A stretch of DNA of 64,000 nt, taken from Theocolax elegans. Its lineage: Eukaryota > Arthropoda > Insecta > Hymenoptera > Cerocephalidae. Shown in pieces: positions 1 through 12,300 of this stretch. Positions within the stretch are counted from its first letter, which is position 1, and each line of letters opens with the position of its first letter. The position numbers and the translations under genes were made by a program. The notes beneath the pieces are model-generated. The model had not been told where the DNA came from. It saw only the letters and a program-made list of their open reading frames with translations, and did no database searches. The stretch spans positions 37,370,066 through 37,434,065 of the forward strand of contig CM047429.1 of the NCBI GenBank assembly GCA_026168455.1, read 5' to 3'.

Positions 1-101
1 AGGCGGCCTGTCCAGCGTTCTACGAGCAGGATTACCAACCTACGCACACGAGCAGAATTCGCGCACCGCAAGGTCAACGGAATCGACGCCTCATTATTCG
101 A

Positions 102-1343
102 ATGGCAACGTCGCGCGGCTGTTTTGTGTGTGGTGCTCGACTGACGCGGAAAGATTATACGGAAGTTTGTGTACTATGCAATAACATCACGCACACACAT
201 TGTTTCGAGGTCGCGCCGGGCTCGACGGAGCGCCGCTGTTGTGCGTTGGCTAAAGCCAAAGCGCTAGTTGCGGCTCCCATTGAAGCGAGGGCACCACCGC
301 CTGGGTTGCCGCGACAAGCGAGCGCGACCTGCCGCACTGCGCCGTCAGCCACGCCCACTCCGCCCTCCTCCGTATCTAAACGCGTAGCCTCGCCTCCGTC
401 GCCATCTTCGTCACAGGTTGCCAAGCAACCTCGTGGCACCACGCCTCTGCCGCCCAATCAAGCGTCGCACGATACCGCACCTGAAGCCGACGCAATGGCG
501 GGTGCTACACCACCGTGGATGGAGAGCTTTGCGTGCAACTTACAGGCAAACCTCCAGCTAAATATCGACAATTTGCGAAGCGACATAAAGTCAGTGGTCG
601 AGAAGGTTGATCGTGTAGAGGGAAAACTGGATACAGTGAAGGCGGATATTGTGGCTCTACATGCTCGCGTTGATCGAGTGGAGTCGGCCACAGGGGTGCG
701 TTTAAACAGCTTAAATGAACGTTACTCCGAGCTAGAGCAGAGAATTGTTGCCATGGAGGAAAACAGACCTTCTGGCTGTGGTTTGAATGCGCCTTCCTGT
801 GCGATTTCTCCCGACATCAAAGACACCTGCGAGATTCTGGCTACGGGCTTGCCATTATCGTCGTCCCTCTCTGACATTGACATTGTCGACAAGGTACTTG
901 GCACGATAAAGCTACCTTTAATGTTAAAGCAGGTTGTCGAGACCAGACCTTGGCTACCGCGATCCAGACCAGCTACTGAGGGCAAAACATCGGCTCAACC
1001 GCGCAGCCGTGGTTTGGTTTTTCGGCTATCGTCGGCCTCGGCAAGGGACCTAATTTTGGATAGAGTACACTTATTCAAGGGGCAGTCGGCGTCAAAGATC
1101 TTTGGGGATGGCGGTAACCATATGTTATTTATTCGGCCATTATGGCCCAAGCCTTTATTTGACCTTTGGCAAGCGGCAACCTTTAAATGTAAAGAGTTAG
1201 GCTACGCGAGGCCTATTGTCAATAATTTAAGTGTATTTGTACGAAAGGTGAGGGATGGTCCACTCATACGCGTAACTTCGGAAGCTGATATAAATAAACT
1301 TCCTCCGCTCTCGCAGCAGAGCAGGTCGGGTCGGGAACGTTAA
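102..1343 (+). CDS. LINE-A ORF1 protein (PHD-like zinc finger, coiled coil, RNA-binding)
   Basis: 413-residue ORF1 protein, expected to bind the element RNA and form the ribonucleoprotein used for target-primed reverse transcription. Residues 7-47 hold a Cys/His cluster (C7, C10, C23, C26, H31, H33, C34, C46, C47) like the PHD-type finger of CR1-group ORF1s. Residues about 55-135 are Pro/Ser/Ala-rich and look unstructured. Residues about 145-225 show heptad-like charged and hydrophobic spacing (coiled coil). Residues about 245-405 form a folded tail that resembles the ORF1 C-terminus of the minus-strand copy near 25.4-25.8 kb. The ATG at 102 is used because the zinc finger starts directly after it. 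The ORF ends at 1343, just before the ORF2 frame opens. The 5' part is GC-richer than the surrounding DNA. Family assignment is by motif only. Confidence 0.8.
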   Translation: MATSRGCFVCGARLTRKDYTEVCVLCNNITHTHCFEVAPGSTERRCCALAKAKALVAAPIEARAPPPGLPRQASATCRTAPSATPTPPSSVSKRVASPPSPSSSQVAKQPRGTTPLPPNQASHDTAPEADAMAGATPPWMESFACNLQANLQLNIDNLRSDIKSVVEKVDRVEGKLDTVKADIVALHARVDRVESATGVRLNSLNERYSELEQRIVAMEENRPSGCGLNAPSCAISPDIKDTCEILATGLPLSSSLSDIDIVDKVLGTIKLPLMLKQVVETRPWLPRSRPATEGKTSAQPRSRGLVFRLSSASARDLILDRVHLFKGQSASKIFGDGGNHMLFIRPLWPKPLFDLWQAATFKCKELGYARPIVNNLSVFVRKVRDGPLIRVTSEADINKLPPLSQQSRSGRER

Positions 1344-1380
1344 ATCATCTAACTGATTCAACATTTTTCATACTAATATT

Positions 1381-2334
1381 AGTCGCTTAAAAACTCATTT
1401 TTCATCTATCGAAGCTATTGTTCTTCCTGAATCCCACGATGTCATAGCCATCACGGAAACCTTCCTTACTGAAAGCGATTCCTCTGAAATTCTTCAATTA
1501 CCAGGCTATGCTCTGTATCGGTTGGATCGTGTAGGTAAGGAAGGTGGTGGTGTGGCGGCGTATGTTCGGAATGGGCTTACTGTGAGAATCATAGCTCACT
1601 CCGATCCTGTCTTCTCTAACGCCCCCGAATTTCTTATATTGCGTGTATTAAACAAAACGATGGCGTTGGCGTTGGCAGTGGTGTATCGCAGACCTTCTGC
1701 TGCTTACCCTACGGAGTTCTTTGATGTTCTCGCTGACATTCTCCCCAACTATAAACATGTTATTATTACTGGCGATTTCAACATTGTTATGTCATCATCT
1801 AATGCTGCAGCGAATATGCTGAAGGGGAGTATGTCGGCTCTAGGCCTTTTCCTTATTCCATCAGAACCTACGCACCACGCTGTGACGTCGGCGGGATCAT
1901 CTCATACCTGGTTGGATCTTTTCCTGGTTCGTGAACCAGTGCCTGATTATGTTTATAATAAATCTGATTCTCCCTTTGCGGCGGGGCATGATGCCATTAG
2001 CATCTCCCTTATGATTAATAAGACGCCGGACCAAGTCAAGAGGTTCTGGGTTAGGGACTTGGAGAAGATCAACCTCTTCCAACTTGCTACCACCTTCACT
2101 TCATTTCTGGATCATTCACATAATTCATTACTTCAATCTTCAGCACTTTCAGATTCAACTTCATCTACCTGGCCCGACCAGCCCACACCTTTACGATCTT
2201 TTTCATCTAATCATTTCGACCTACTTTCATCATCGTTATCCTCCCTCTGTAGTTCCATTTCATCAACGTTCAATGTCATAGCACCATCTAAATTAGTTAC
2301 AATTAAAACAAAGCACAAGCCATGGGTTACTTAA
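1381..2334 (+). pseudogene. LINE-A ORF2, endonuclease half (ends at an internal stop)
   Basis: N-terminal part of ORF2, an apurinic-like (exonuclease-endonuclease-phosphatase fold) endonuclease that nicks target DNA. The frame is continuous from about 1357. Visible landmarks are ITETFL near 1456, a GKEGGG loop near 1534, the GDFNIV motif near 1771, a SEPTHH stretch near 1861, WLDLFLV near 1912, and the catalytic-histidine segment AAGHDAIS near 1980. The reading frame meets TAA at 2332-2334 and then continues in the same frame into the RT part, so this is one ORF2 with a single nonsense codon rather than two genes. No good ATG opens ORF2; it begins within about 15 bases of the ORF1 stop, with a TGA at 1354-1356. 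Confidence 0.8.
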
Positions 2335-4344
2335 GAAATAAAAACTATTATTAAGGCTAAGAATGATGCTTTTAAGCAATTTCGTAATTCTGGCTTGTTT
2401 TCTGACTACAATGTATATAAGCAGTTGAGGAATAGAGGTAAGAACACTATAAACTCTAGTAAATTTCGCTACTTACAAGTAAAGCTTGATAATGAAAAGG
2501 ACTCTACTAAGTCCTGGAAACTACTCAAAAATATGGGTCTGGGCATGAAGTCCAAACCTTCGCCATTAAAATACTTTACAATTCATCAACTCAACAATTA
2601 CTATGCTTCTATTTCAAATCATTCTTCACCATTCTCTATTCATTCATTCGCATCCATCATTTCTAATATTTGTCACTTTCCAACGTCTCCTTCATTCAGC
2701 TTCCTACCTGTATCGGCCAAAAAAGTTCAGCGGACTATTGCTAGAGCTTCTTCCAAAGCGTCGGGCATCGATGGCATATCTGTCAATATGTTAAAACTGT
2801 TGGAACCACAAATTACCCTACCATTAACGGAACTCTTTAATGGTATGCTTTCTGCCGGATGGTTCCCCGATTGCTGGAAGAAGGTCGTGCTGTTCCCGTT
2901 GGCGAAGTCGAGCAGGTTAGAATCGTGTTCAGACACAAGACCTATTGCCAAGCTTTGTGAGATCTCAAAGGTTTTGGAGAGATTAGTACATGATCAGCTG
3001 GTTGAATACCTCGAATCTAATCATTTGTTAATTGACAGGCAAGCGGGCTTTCGAAAGGGCCATAGTACTCAATCAGCTCTTCTGGGGGTGTTAGATGACG
3101 TTAGAAGAGCAATTGACTCCAGAATGATTACGATCCTAGTCTTATTTGATTTCTCCAAGGCCTTTGATGCAGTCCCACACGATAAGCTCATCCGTAAGCT
3201 GGGCGACATCGGCTGTACAGACTTGGTACTTAACTGGTTTTACAGATACCTTGTAGGTCGCAAACAGGCCGTCGTGGACGAGGTTGGCATGTTTTCTGAT
3301 TGGCTGGAGGTGAATGCTGGTGTGCCTCAGGGCAGTGTTCTGGGTCCGATCTTATTTTCCATTTTCATTAATGATTTACCTAAGGTTTTAAAGTATAGCA
3401 ATCATATGTTATTTGCCGATGATGCCCAGGTTTACCATTCGTTCTTTCCATCTGACTTCGACGCTGGTGTTCAACGCGTATCTCACGATGCGAATGCGAT
3501 CGCAAATTGGGCATTGGAAAATGGCCTCTCACTGAATGTTAAAAAGACGAAGGTAATGATCCTGGGCAGTCAGGCTTTTATTTCGCGTATCAACCTGAAC
3601 ACTGCCCCGAAGGTTAAACTGGGTAATGACTTGCTGGATTACGAGAGTGTGGTTAAATCACTGGGGTTGCTGATCACCCCTACCCTCGATTGGTCTAAGC
3701 AGGTCATGTCAATCTCTAGGCGCGTTCACGGTGTTCTACATTCTCTCCGCTTTTACAATAAATCATTATCGATTAAGCTTCGCAAGAGTCTTGTTGAAAC
3801 GCTTATTTTTCCCCATCTAGACTATGCGTGCGCAGTGTATAATGATGTAGATCAGACTAAAAATATCAAGCTTCAAAGATTGTTGAATGCCTGCGTCAGA
3901 TTTGTATGGGGTAACATAGCGAGACGTGAGCACGTCACCCCGTTTAGACTTGGTTTAAAATGGCTGTCGGTTGAGTCCAGGCGTTCATATCTCATCGGCT
4001 CCCTAGCATTTAATATCATTGCTCACAATTCACCCTCATATCTAGCTGATCATTTCACCTTGCTTAAAACCCCCGCCCAAAATCCTCGCTCTTCCTCCCG
4101 TCATCCTCCCAAATCGCTCATGTATCTTCCTCCGCGCACAGAAGCCTTAAATAGGTCATTTATCATCACCTCCACCCGCATTTTGAATCAGCTCCCTGTC
4201 ATCAACTTTAACCCTTCATGCTTCAACGAATTTAAAACCACACTATTTAACCATTTGTCTGGGCTCGACCAAACAGCCTGGTCCTTGCGGGTGGTGTCTG
4301 AGGGCTTATCGCCGAGGTCCATCCCTCACCTGGATGCTGCGTAA
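2335..4344 (+). pseudogene. LINE-A ORF2, reverse transcriptase half
   Basis: C-terminal part of ORF2, in frame with the endonuclease after the TAA at 2332. It encodes a non-LTR reverse transcriptase (RNA-dependent DNA polymerase). RT motifs in order: SGIDGIS (about 2761), DTRPIAKL (about 2935), the AGFRKGHSTQ block (about 3043), LVLFDFSKAFDAVPHD (about 3142, first catalytic Asp), [10 protein letters not shown] (about 3322), and LFADDAQVY (about 3409, catalytic FADD). The thumb and a C-terminal cysteine-poor tail follow, ending at 4344. There is no RNase H domain, which agrees with a CR1/Jockey-type element. Translation could in principle restart at 2395, but the simplest reading is a nonsense mutation in an otherwise intact ORF2. 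Confidence 0.85.
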
Positions 4345-4694
4345 TTTACATTCTTATATTCTTAGTTGTTTTTAAAATTGTTACAGCGCCTAGCTTATTA
4401 AGTCTTAAGTTTTATAGTTTAACTAACTTTAGCAAAATTGTTAAACTTCAGCGATGCCTGCAGAGAGCAGTTAAGTTAATTTATTTATTTATTGTTGTGT
4501 AGTTTTAAGTATTTATTTATTCTTTAATTAATTGTACATATACTTTCTAAATTATTTTACATTCTATTATTATATTATATCTAGTCACTGCTCTTGTAAT
4601 TATCGCTATGTATTGATAACGTTTTTGTATATGTTACACATATTGTTATTTTATTTTATTTTCCTGTATATTTTCTGTATTTCATGCTGTTAGT

Positions 4695-4750
4695 GCTTAC
4701 GGGGTATTTACCCCATAAAGCCAAATAAAGAACAATCAATCAATCAATCT
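4695..4750 (+). terminator. LINE-A 3' end: hairpin, AATAAA and ATCA tail
   Basis: The sequence GGGGTATTTACCCC near 4699-4712 folds into a 5-bp GC-rich stem. It is followed by an AATAAA polyadenylation signal near 4723-4728 and by three to four ATCA repeats. Stem-loop plus a short tandem tail is the usual 3' recognition structure of CR1-related LINEs; its role in RT recognition is inferred. Confidence 0.6.
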
Positions 4751-5449
4751 CTCTCTCTCAAACTCTCGCTGCGGTGTAGGATGGATTGTCCGCAGTGTTG
4801 CCAGATAGAGGTATTTTTTCTTTGTTCCACTTACACAGTACGACCTCATTTACATTAGATAATAGAGGACAGAAAAACCCTAAGTGGTAACTCTGATTGC
4901 CCGTTCGCCCGTGCACCGAGGTTGTGTGGCTGCAGGTCGTTTCACGGTGTTGCACCAGTCACTGCAAATGCAGGATCGGCCTGCAGTAAAAATACACACG
5001 CGAAATGCACGGTAAAATACAGCACAGCAAAGCTGAACACGGGACGCGGAGGGATCACACCTGTCGCGTAACAAGGCGGCTATATCTCTTCACAGCGCGC
5101 GTGAATCTCCTTCTCTCCTGTCTCTAATCAGGTACGCGCGCGAAGTCGATCTCGCCCGTGTAGCCACGACAAACCGAGCCGAGCCGAATCTCGCCGTACC
5201 GAGCTGATGCGAACATTACGATACTGTTCGCTCGTGTTGCTCGAATTCGTCAAACGGTAAGGTGAACAATACCTTACCTTTACAATACTTAAAAAACGTA
5301 TTACAGGTTATAATCGGTTTTGCATATTTCTTCAACATAAAATCCCACGTAAATCGAGTAAATCAAGTTGCAAACCATTTTTTTAAATATGTTACAACGA
5401 ATAGACTATTACTTGTTTTAAAAACATGATAAATTAATTTATTTCTGAT
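4751..5449. other. Non-coding flank, no gene seen
   Basis: A GC-richer block (about 4760-5230) is followed by AT-rich DNA. Short ORFs here lack any recognisable motif. I see no promoter, RNA gene or repeat boundary that can be defended. Confidence 0.4.
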
Positions 5450-5815
5450 GCATAATTTAAAAAGGGAATATTTAATACTTTAAAAGTGAATATTCGCTAT
5501 TTTGAAAGTGAATATTCACTAATTAAATAGCGAATATTCATTTATTCAAAAGTGATAATTCATTAATTTAATTAGTGAATAGATACTAATTTAAGTCACA
5601 ATTCACTCATTTAATTCGTGAGTAGCCACTATTTTAAAAGTCATTATTCACTCAGTTAATTAGTGAACAATCACTAATTTTAAATTTCCTAAATTCCATA
5701 ATTCAGTAATTGAATTAATCAATTATCACTATTACTTACTGACCGGGTTGCCACTAATGTAATTAGTGAATAGTCACTAACAATTATTGAATTTTCACTA
5801 ATTTCCTCTAAGAGA
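5450..5815. repeat. Diverged palindromic satellite (TAGTGAATANTCACTA type)
   Basis: Many imperfect copies of a self-complementary motif close to TAGTGAATATTCACTAATT recur roughly every 30-60 bases, sometimes inverted. Examples lie at 5491-5525, 5560-5585 and 5755-5790. Each unit is itself a short palindrome. The array is strongly diverged, so it looks old. Confidence 0.6.
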
Positions 5816-7022
5816 GTATCTATCTATATTATTAAAAAAATTTCATTGCCGCTGCCGCCGTTGTTTCAGAAATTTCTAAATGATCTGATTACGATAAAAT
5901 GCCATGTATATATATATATATATATAAATATATATATAGGGGATATTCCACGTGAAGTGATCCGATCAAATTTTTAAAATGAACGAAACTTCGGATACAC
6001 TATGGAAATGTTTTTCAGAAAAAATTTTTAGATACTGGAATCTATTTGTGCACAAGTTATTGTAACCTCAAAAAGTGAATTTTTTCATGTTTTTTTCAAC
6101 ACCAGCTGTGTTCACCGGTATTTAACTTAAAATTTATCAACTATAGAACATTACACGTAACATTGATTGCTAATTACGTCTAAAATTTATCCTTCTGGGT
6201 TAGAATTTCTAATCTCAATGTCAATATCATATAAACTACATGTCAATATTCAACTTGAAAAAAGTGTAAGAATGATCAAATTGAATTTTTTATCCAAGTC
6301 TAAAAAAAAGCTTGAAGCAATACCTTTCAAATGGTCTATTTCGAAACACGAAATTTTTTTAAAATTTAAATGAGAATTACCGTGTTAATTTTTATAAATT
6401 TTTTGTCTTTCTTTAAATTATCATAACATTTTACAGAATTAAATGCCATTAATAAGCTACAGATCGTTTAAAGCGTCAACATGGGCGCCCACCGACTTTA
6501 TGCAGAAAGAAAGATATGCTAGATTTGCTTCACTTTTTTTTAAAATCTTGCTACTAATGAAGAAAATAATGAAACGGAGTCATTGAACTCTAAAGAATCT
6601 GATGTGGAATAAAATTTTTGTATTATTAGGTCAAAAAATGATGTTATTTGTTAAAAATAAATTTTTTATTGATATTAATGACTTAGAATATGTATAAAGT
6701 AATATTTGCTTAAATATATATTATTTTGAATCGAAAACTGGCATTTTTATTTTTATTACTAAAAGTGAATATGGCATAAGTCCATGAATGCTTGCAACCG
6801 TGGAGCTTTTGGTTAGAACGAACATGGCATAAGTCCTATACAGTAAAATTATTTTTAGTATAATTTAAAAGAAATCCAATACAGTTCTTTTATACTTGGT
6901 TAGATGATACACAATACTATAATTTATTGATCTGACGTACTATAATTTAAAAAAGAAATTTCCTGATTTTTTTATTAATCCATAACTTTGACATTCAATA
7001 TCTCGAAATGAGATTTGTGTGA
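5816..7022. other. AT-rich DNA with a (TA)n run
   Basis: Contains a TA dinucleotide run at about 5908-5936 and otherwise unstructured AT-rich sequence. The phrase GGCATAAGTCC occurs at 6773 and 6828, and related text recurs near 21.0 kb. The 68-codon open frame at 6167-6373 has no recognisable features and I do not call it. Confidence 0.4.
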
Positions 7023-7036
7023 CTTATGCCACTCTC

Positions 7037-7252
7037 TTTTTCTTTTTTTTTTATTATTTTAACGTGGCTCCTTTTATGATCCCAAATCGGTGCTAATCAG
7101 CGACGGAGGTCATACGATGCTTAGTGAAGAAAGCACTTATTGAAAATACATTCGCCAGTGGTGCTTGTATCAATCGGCCGGGGCCGGGAATCGAACCTGG
7201 GACCTACAGATTACGAGCCCGACGCCCTACCGACTGAGCCATCGCAGGCCTC
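7037..7252 (-). mobile_element. tRNA-derived SINE, type 1
   Basis: Read on the minus strand, the element starts with a tRNA-like head: A box TGGCTCAGTCGGTAGG, anticodon-arm text GCTCGTAATC, and B box GGTTCGATTCC, all within 7252-7180. A tRNA-unrelated body and an A/T-rich tail (7037-7060) follow. The flanks are a perfect 14-bp target-site duplication, CTTATGCCACTCTC, at 7023-7036 and 7252-7265, which proves an insertion. The internal pol III promoter boxes are intact. A second copy lies on + at 48964-49173. It is not a functional tRNA gene, because the acceptor ends do not pair and the body continues past the B box. Confidence 0.9.
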
Positions 7253-7265
7253 TTATGCCACTCTC

Positions 7266-8755
7266 ATTGTGAGCCACACAATTTTAGGTAGTGTAACGGT
7301 ATTTTGCAATTATTAATATATAAATTAATAAAATTAATAAGCCGTTAAAAACAATAGTCTCTATGCGATCGGCCGCTCAGTAATAATACAAAAACCAAAC
7401 GTATATGCGGATGCGGCAGTATTCTTTTATCTAGCGAAACGCGAAAGGAAAGGTGAATAATTTGAAATAAGCAAAGAATCACAATTTGAATAAAATAAAT
7501 AAAGAAATATATTCTTAAATTACTTCGCTATATAAACACGTGCCGTTGCACGCGAGTACGCAGGTCGGGAAATACGTTAAATAAATAAAGAGAGAAAGAG
7601 AGAGAGAGACTACAGAACTGACACTTACAGTGCGTAGTTCGCAATAGAAGATCGACTCCAGTGGATGAAATCTGCGTTGTCGCTTTTCTCTCCTCTCTGC
7701 TGGGAACACTGGGTTGCGTAAACGCTAACAAAATGCAAAGTTCGAACAACACACTAAAATTCGTCTTTAAGCAACACCAGAATCAAACAACTCTCAAAAT
7801 CTCTACGAGGCGAAATCAATCACGGCCGAGCTAAGTCTCATTATTCGTGTACTAGCAAGTCTCGATTCTCTCTCTCTCTCCCTACTCTTTTCCTTTAACG
7901 AAGGTCCGCGATGATCGCCGAAAATCGTCGAACGCCGACCTGTAACAGCTGTATAATGATTAGTACATTGGCTAGACAGAGAGAGAGAATATAACGAAGA
8001 AATATGATATTATTCTAATATCACATTAAATTCGTTATAGTAGATCATAGCCCTTTTCTAATGAAACGTGTAAAGAATCTAGCTATCATCTAGGTCATCC
8101 GGACATCATCTACTGGAAAGCCTGCATGTTAAAATGTCTGAATATGAGAAAAAGAGTGTCGCTTCTTGGAGACGATGTCCAGGTGATCAGGGTGACCTCG
8201 AGGTCATCTTCGCATCGTCTACTGGGAAATCTACTTGCCATCCTGTTTAACTGTGAAAAAAAATTTTCCAGATTCATAAAGCTGATCTACTAATTAAGAA
8301 TATGATAGTCACATCTCAAAACCGGAGAACCGGAGAACGTCCAAAACGGGATCCTCCTTAATTTAATATACGATTGTAAAGGACTCCCTTTGTGGAGGTC
8401 CTCGTAAACACGTTGAGTGGAGGTTTTTGCGACTGTGTGTGGGGAGTGTAATTATCTCTTTGTTTTTGATATAATTTTTTTTTATTTTGTTAATTTTTCC
8501 TTTGTAATCATTTAAATTGAGATTTTTTAAATAACATGGTTTTTTATGTAGTGTTTTGTGCGATTGGAGATCACAATATTGACTCCAGGGTGTGACTAGT
8601 ATCTCTACGCCTTTTTTGTTGGTAAGAAGGTGTGTGTGCGTTATTGTAGAATTAAAATTACTGAAATTGCAGCTTTAATGTTAAAGAGTTTTCTCGCTGA
8701 TTTGTTTAGCCTTGAAAAGGACGGTTAAAAAACGTCGGAAAATCGGCAAAGCAAA
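7266..8755. other. Non-coding, with short internal duplications
   Basis: AT-rich to mixed sequence. It has a purine/pyrimidine run of GA/TC near 7583-7608 and another near 7868-7880. A duplicated phrase with the core CATCRTCTACTGG occurs near 8105 and 8207. I recognise no gene or element boundary. Confidence 0.35.
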
Positions 8756-9190
8756 AACTATGTTCGTAGAGATCAATAAAGCCTTCTTTTTTTTAAAAAC
8801 GTATACAACCTATCTGATAATAAAGTCATCCAATTTGCAAATATAAAAAATTTAACATCTTCAGACTCAATTAATAACGTGAAAAATAGAATCGAGAGGT
8901 ACGAAATTAGAAAAGTTTACGGAATAATTGCTGCCGACTGAGATGCGAGATGAAATTTCTGACTTTACTCCGCCATTGTCTAGGGATGTCACAGGACATT
9001 CCAGAGAAACAGCCGACAAGAAATACAGAGCTAAGCAAGGAAACATAATCGACAATACTTCATAGATCGAACAAATCAACAGGAAACTCGCCCTCGACTT
9101 CAACCGCAACTACCAATATGACAGTCGGTAGGTCAATTTCAAGAACCCATATTTATCACGAATTCGCATTCTCAAGCACCAGTAATTGAA
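8756..9190 (+). pseudogene. Relic gag (N-terminal part) of an LTR retroelement
   Basis: Decayed coding sequence in the plus orientation (for example the frame through 8818-8940) that belongs with the zinc-knuckle and protease relic resuming at 12996. It is full of stops. The assignment rests on position: removing the foldback repeat at 9191-12995 joins it to the downstream gag remnant. On its own the sequence is not diagnostic. Confidence 0.35.
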
Positions 9191-9386
9191 GAAAATTAGT
9201 AAATAGTCGATTGTTGAGGGTCAATAATAAATAAATCCAATTTATTTATGTAAGTGCACAACATTTCGTCTGCTAGGTTTGCAGACCTCTTCAAGTGCTT
9301 AATAATGAATATAAGTTATTATTCAACGAAGCTTACTTGGGCTGTAACATTATATTCATTATTAAGTATCTGAAGAGGTCTGCACT

Positions 9387-12300
9387 TCTATATTATATTA
9401 AAATTCATCCGTTCTCCGATGTCCGGCGGTGGTGTCCGGTGTCCCGCGGCGGTGTCCGGTCTCCTGTTGTAAGAATTAAGAGTATGTGTGGAGTGGAAGG
9501 ATTAACGCTGATATTTCGGGAATTTCTGAATTATTTCGGGATAACTTCACTAAATACGGGATTTCCTGGATATTTCGGGAATTTTTGAGGTATTCCGAGA
9601 TAATTACACCAATTACGAGATTTTCTAAATAATTCGGTAATTTCTTAGATATGCCGGGAAATCTTCACTAATTTAGGGTTTTCCTGGATGTTTCGGGATT
9701 TTCTTAAGTATTCCGGGATAACTCCACCAATTTCGGGATTTCCTGGATGTTTCGATATTTTCTGACGTATTGCAGGATAACTCCACCGCTTTCGGGATTT
9801 CCTGGATGTTTCGGAATTGTTTGTGGTATTCCGGGATAAATTCCCTAATTTCTGGATTTTCAGGAAGTTTCGGGATATTTGTGGTATTTCGGGATAAATC
9901 CACCACTTTCGGGATTTCCTGGATGTTTCGGGATTTTCTGGATGTTCGGTATTTTCTGTGGTATTCCTGGATAATCCACCAAATTCGGGATTTTCAGGAT
10001 GTTTCGGGATTTTTTGTGGTATTCCGGGATAACTCCACCAATTTCGGGATTTTCTGTGGTATTTCGAGATAAATTCCCTAATTTCGGGAATTTCTGGTTG
10101 TTTCAAGATTTTCTATGGTATTTCGGGATTTTCTGGTTGTTTCAAGATTATCTATGGTATTTCGGGATTTTCTGGTTGTTTCAAGATTTTCTATGATATT
10201 TCGGGATTTTCTGTGGTATTTCGGGAATTTTTTATGTATTCCGGGATAACTCCACCAATTTCGAGATTTTCTTAATATTTCGGGAATTTCTGAGGCATGC
10301 CGGGATAACTTCATTAATTTTGGGATTTCCTGCATATTTCGAGAATTTGTTAGTTATTTCGGGATACTTCACGAATTACGGGAATTCCTCGATATTTCGG
10401 GAATTTTTGAGGTATTCCGGGATAAATTCACTAATTTTGGGATTTCCTGTATATTTCGAGAATTTGTGAGTTATTTCGGGATAATTCACTATTACGGGAT
10501 TTCGTCGATATTTCGGGAATTTTTTAGGTATTCCGGGATAACTCCACTAATTTCGGGATTTTCTAAATATTTCGATAATTTCTGATATATGCCGGGTTAA
10601 CTTCACTAATTTTGGGATTTAGTGGATATTTCGGGAATTTCTGAGATATGCCGGGATAACTTCACTAATTTTGGGATTTCCTGGATATTTCGGGATAACT
10701 CTACTAATTACAGGATTTCCTGGATATTTCGGGAATTTCTGAGATGTTCCGGAATAATTCCATCAATTACAGGATTTCCTGAATATTTCATGAATTTTTA
10801 AGGTATTTCGGGATAACTCCACTAATTACAGGATTTACCTGGATATTCGGGAATCGCTGAGGTATTCCGGAATAACCCAACTAATTACGGGATAAAATAT
10901 TAAAACAGTGTATAAGCTTTTTTGCCAGTACTCCAATTTTTGTATATTTTTGTACCAAATTAAATTATTATATTAGGAACATTCCAATACATATAAGTAA
11001 TTAATAATAAATAATAGTCACTACATATTTAAATAATGTAAAAATAAAGTGGTCCCAGTAATACTAGCATAGACTGAAGCAGTACTGTCAGTCTAATAAT
11101 TTTTAATAACTTTAATAATATATTTTAATTTTAATGTAATATATATTTTATTTGATGATTCTGTTTCTTTATCACATTTAAATATACGTTTCCACACATT
11201 TTTCATCATAGTCTATTACATAGGTGTAAAATGAGTGAGAAAGGTGGACACAAAAATTAAAATTTTATTTTTGATTTATTATCAATATATATATATATAT
11301 ATCAAAATTCGTCCGTTCTCCGGTGTCCGGTATCGCAAAAGTTACAAGAATTAAACGTATGTGTGGAGTGGAAGGGCTAACGCTGAATACGACAACCACT
11401 CATCATTTATCTCACATGTAATGATAGGTGCAGGAGGAGTCATGAGGGGGGGGGGGGTGATAAAATTAGAAAATGTTTTAAATATTTTATAGGGGTCATC
11501 GGTATATATATGAATTAAAATATGACGACCACTCTTTTTTATTCTAAAAAAACTAAGATGAGGTTTTTTGTTACGGTGAATAGCGATATGATAATCACTC
11601 TTCATTTATCCTCCATTTATTGCTAGATGTAGGCGGGGTAAGAGGGAGAGAGGGGAAATAAAATTAGAAAAATTCCAAAAATAATTTAGGGGTTTCGGTA
11701 CAGGTGAATAACAATATGACAACCACTCTTTTTATCTCCTATTTTAAAGATGAAGGAAGGTGGGAGGAAGGGTCAACATGGAATATGACAACTAGTCTTA
11801 ATTTATCCCCCATGTAATGATTGAGTGGTAGGGGGTAAGAGGGGGGTTTAGTAGAAAAATTTCAAAAATATTTTATAGGGTTTTCGATAAAAAAAGTGGT
11901 CACAGTAATACGAACATTGACAAAAACAGTACTATTACTCTAATAAATTTTGATAACATGTATAATATAATATATATAATTTAATGTAATGCATATTTTA
12001 ATTGACGATACGTTTTATTTTTTTTATTACATTTATATAGATTTTTTTTACAAACATTTTTCGTCACCATTTATTTCTAAGATGTAAAATGCGTAAGGAA
12101 GGTGTTTAAAAATTTTAAAATATTATTTTTCTTTCATTTTTTAATGTAATACCAAATGTAATATTAAAATAACTTTTATAATTAATATTCAATTTTTTAT
12201 TATTGTAATTGTATAATATCATTTATATTTTTTGGTTGCAATTAGTAAAATTCTTTTTTATAAAAGATTTTTGAAAATAAAACAAAATTAATAAAATGTG

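Larger units (their letters stand above)
1..4750 (+). mobile_element. LINE-A copy 1, CR1/Jockey-like non-LTR retrotransposon
   Basis: Nearly complete non-LTR retrotransposon. In order it has ORF1 with a PHD-like zinc finger, ORF2 with an endonuclease and a reverse transcriptase, a 3' UTR ending in a small hairpin, an AATAAA signal, and a short tail of ATCA repeats at about 4733-4750. A tetranucleotide tail rather than poly(A), with a PHD-type ORF1, fits CR1-related clades; the clade is inference. No RNase H follows the RT. Two other copies of the family are present, at 15237-16245 and 22885-26540, both on the minus strand. The 5' end may lie before the window, so no TSD can be read. ORF1 is open and ORF2 carries one visible internal stop, so the copy is fairly young. 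Confidence 0.85.

Noticed and set aside
7180..7252. Possible tRNA genes at 7180-7252, 14347-14422 and 48964-49040
   Set aside because: They have A and B boxes but poor acceptor-stem pairing, a downstream body with A-rich tail, and target-site duplications. They are SINE heads.
9645..10335. Long open frames on both strands rich in S, R, K, N, E, P
   Set aside because: They come from the TTCGGGA minisatellite; the same peptide repeats in several frames, with no gene signals.
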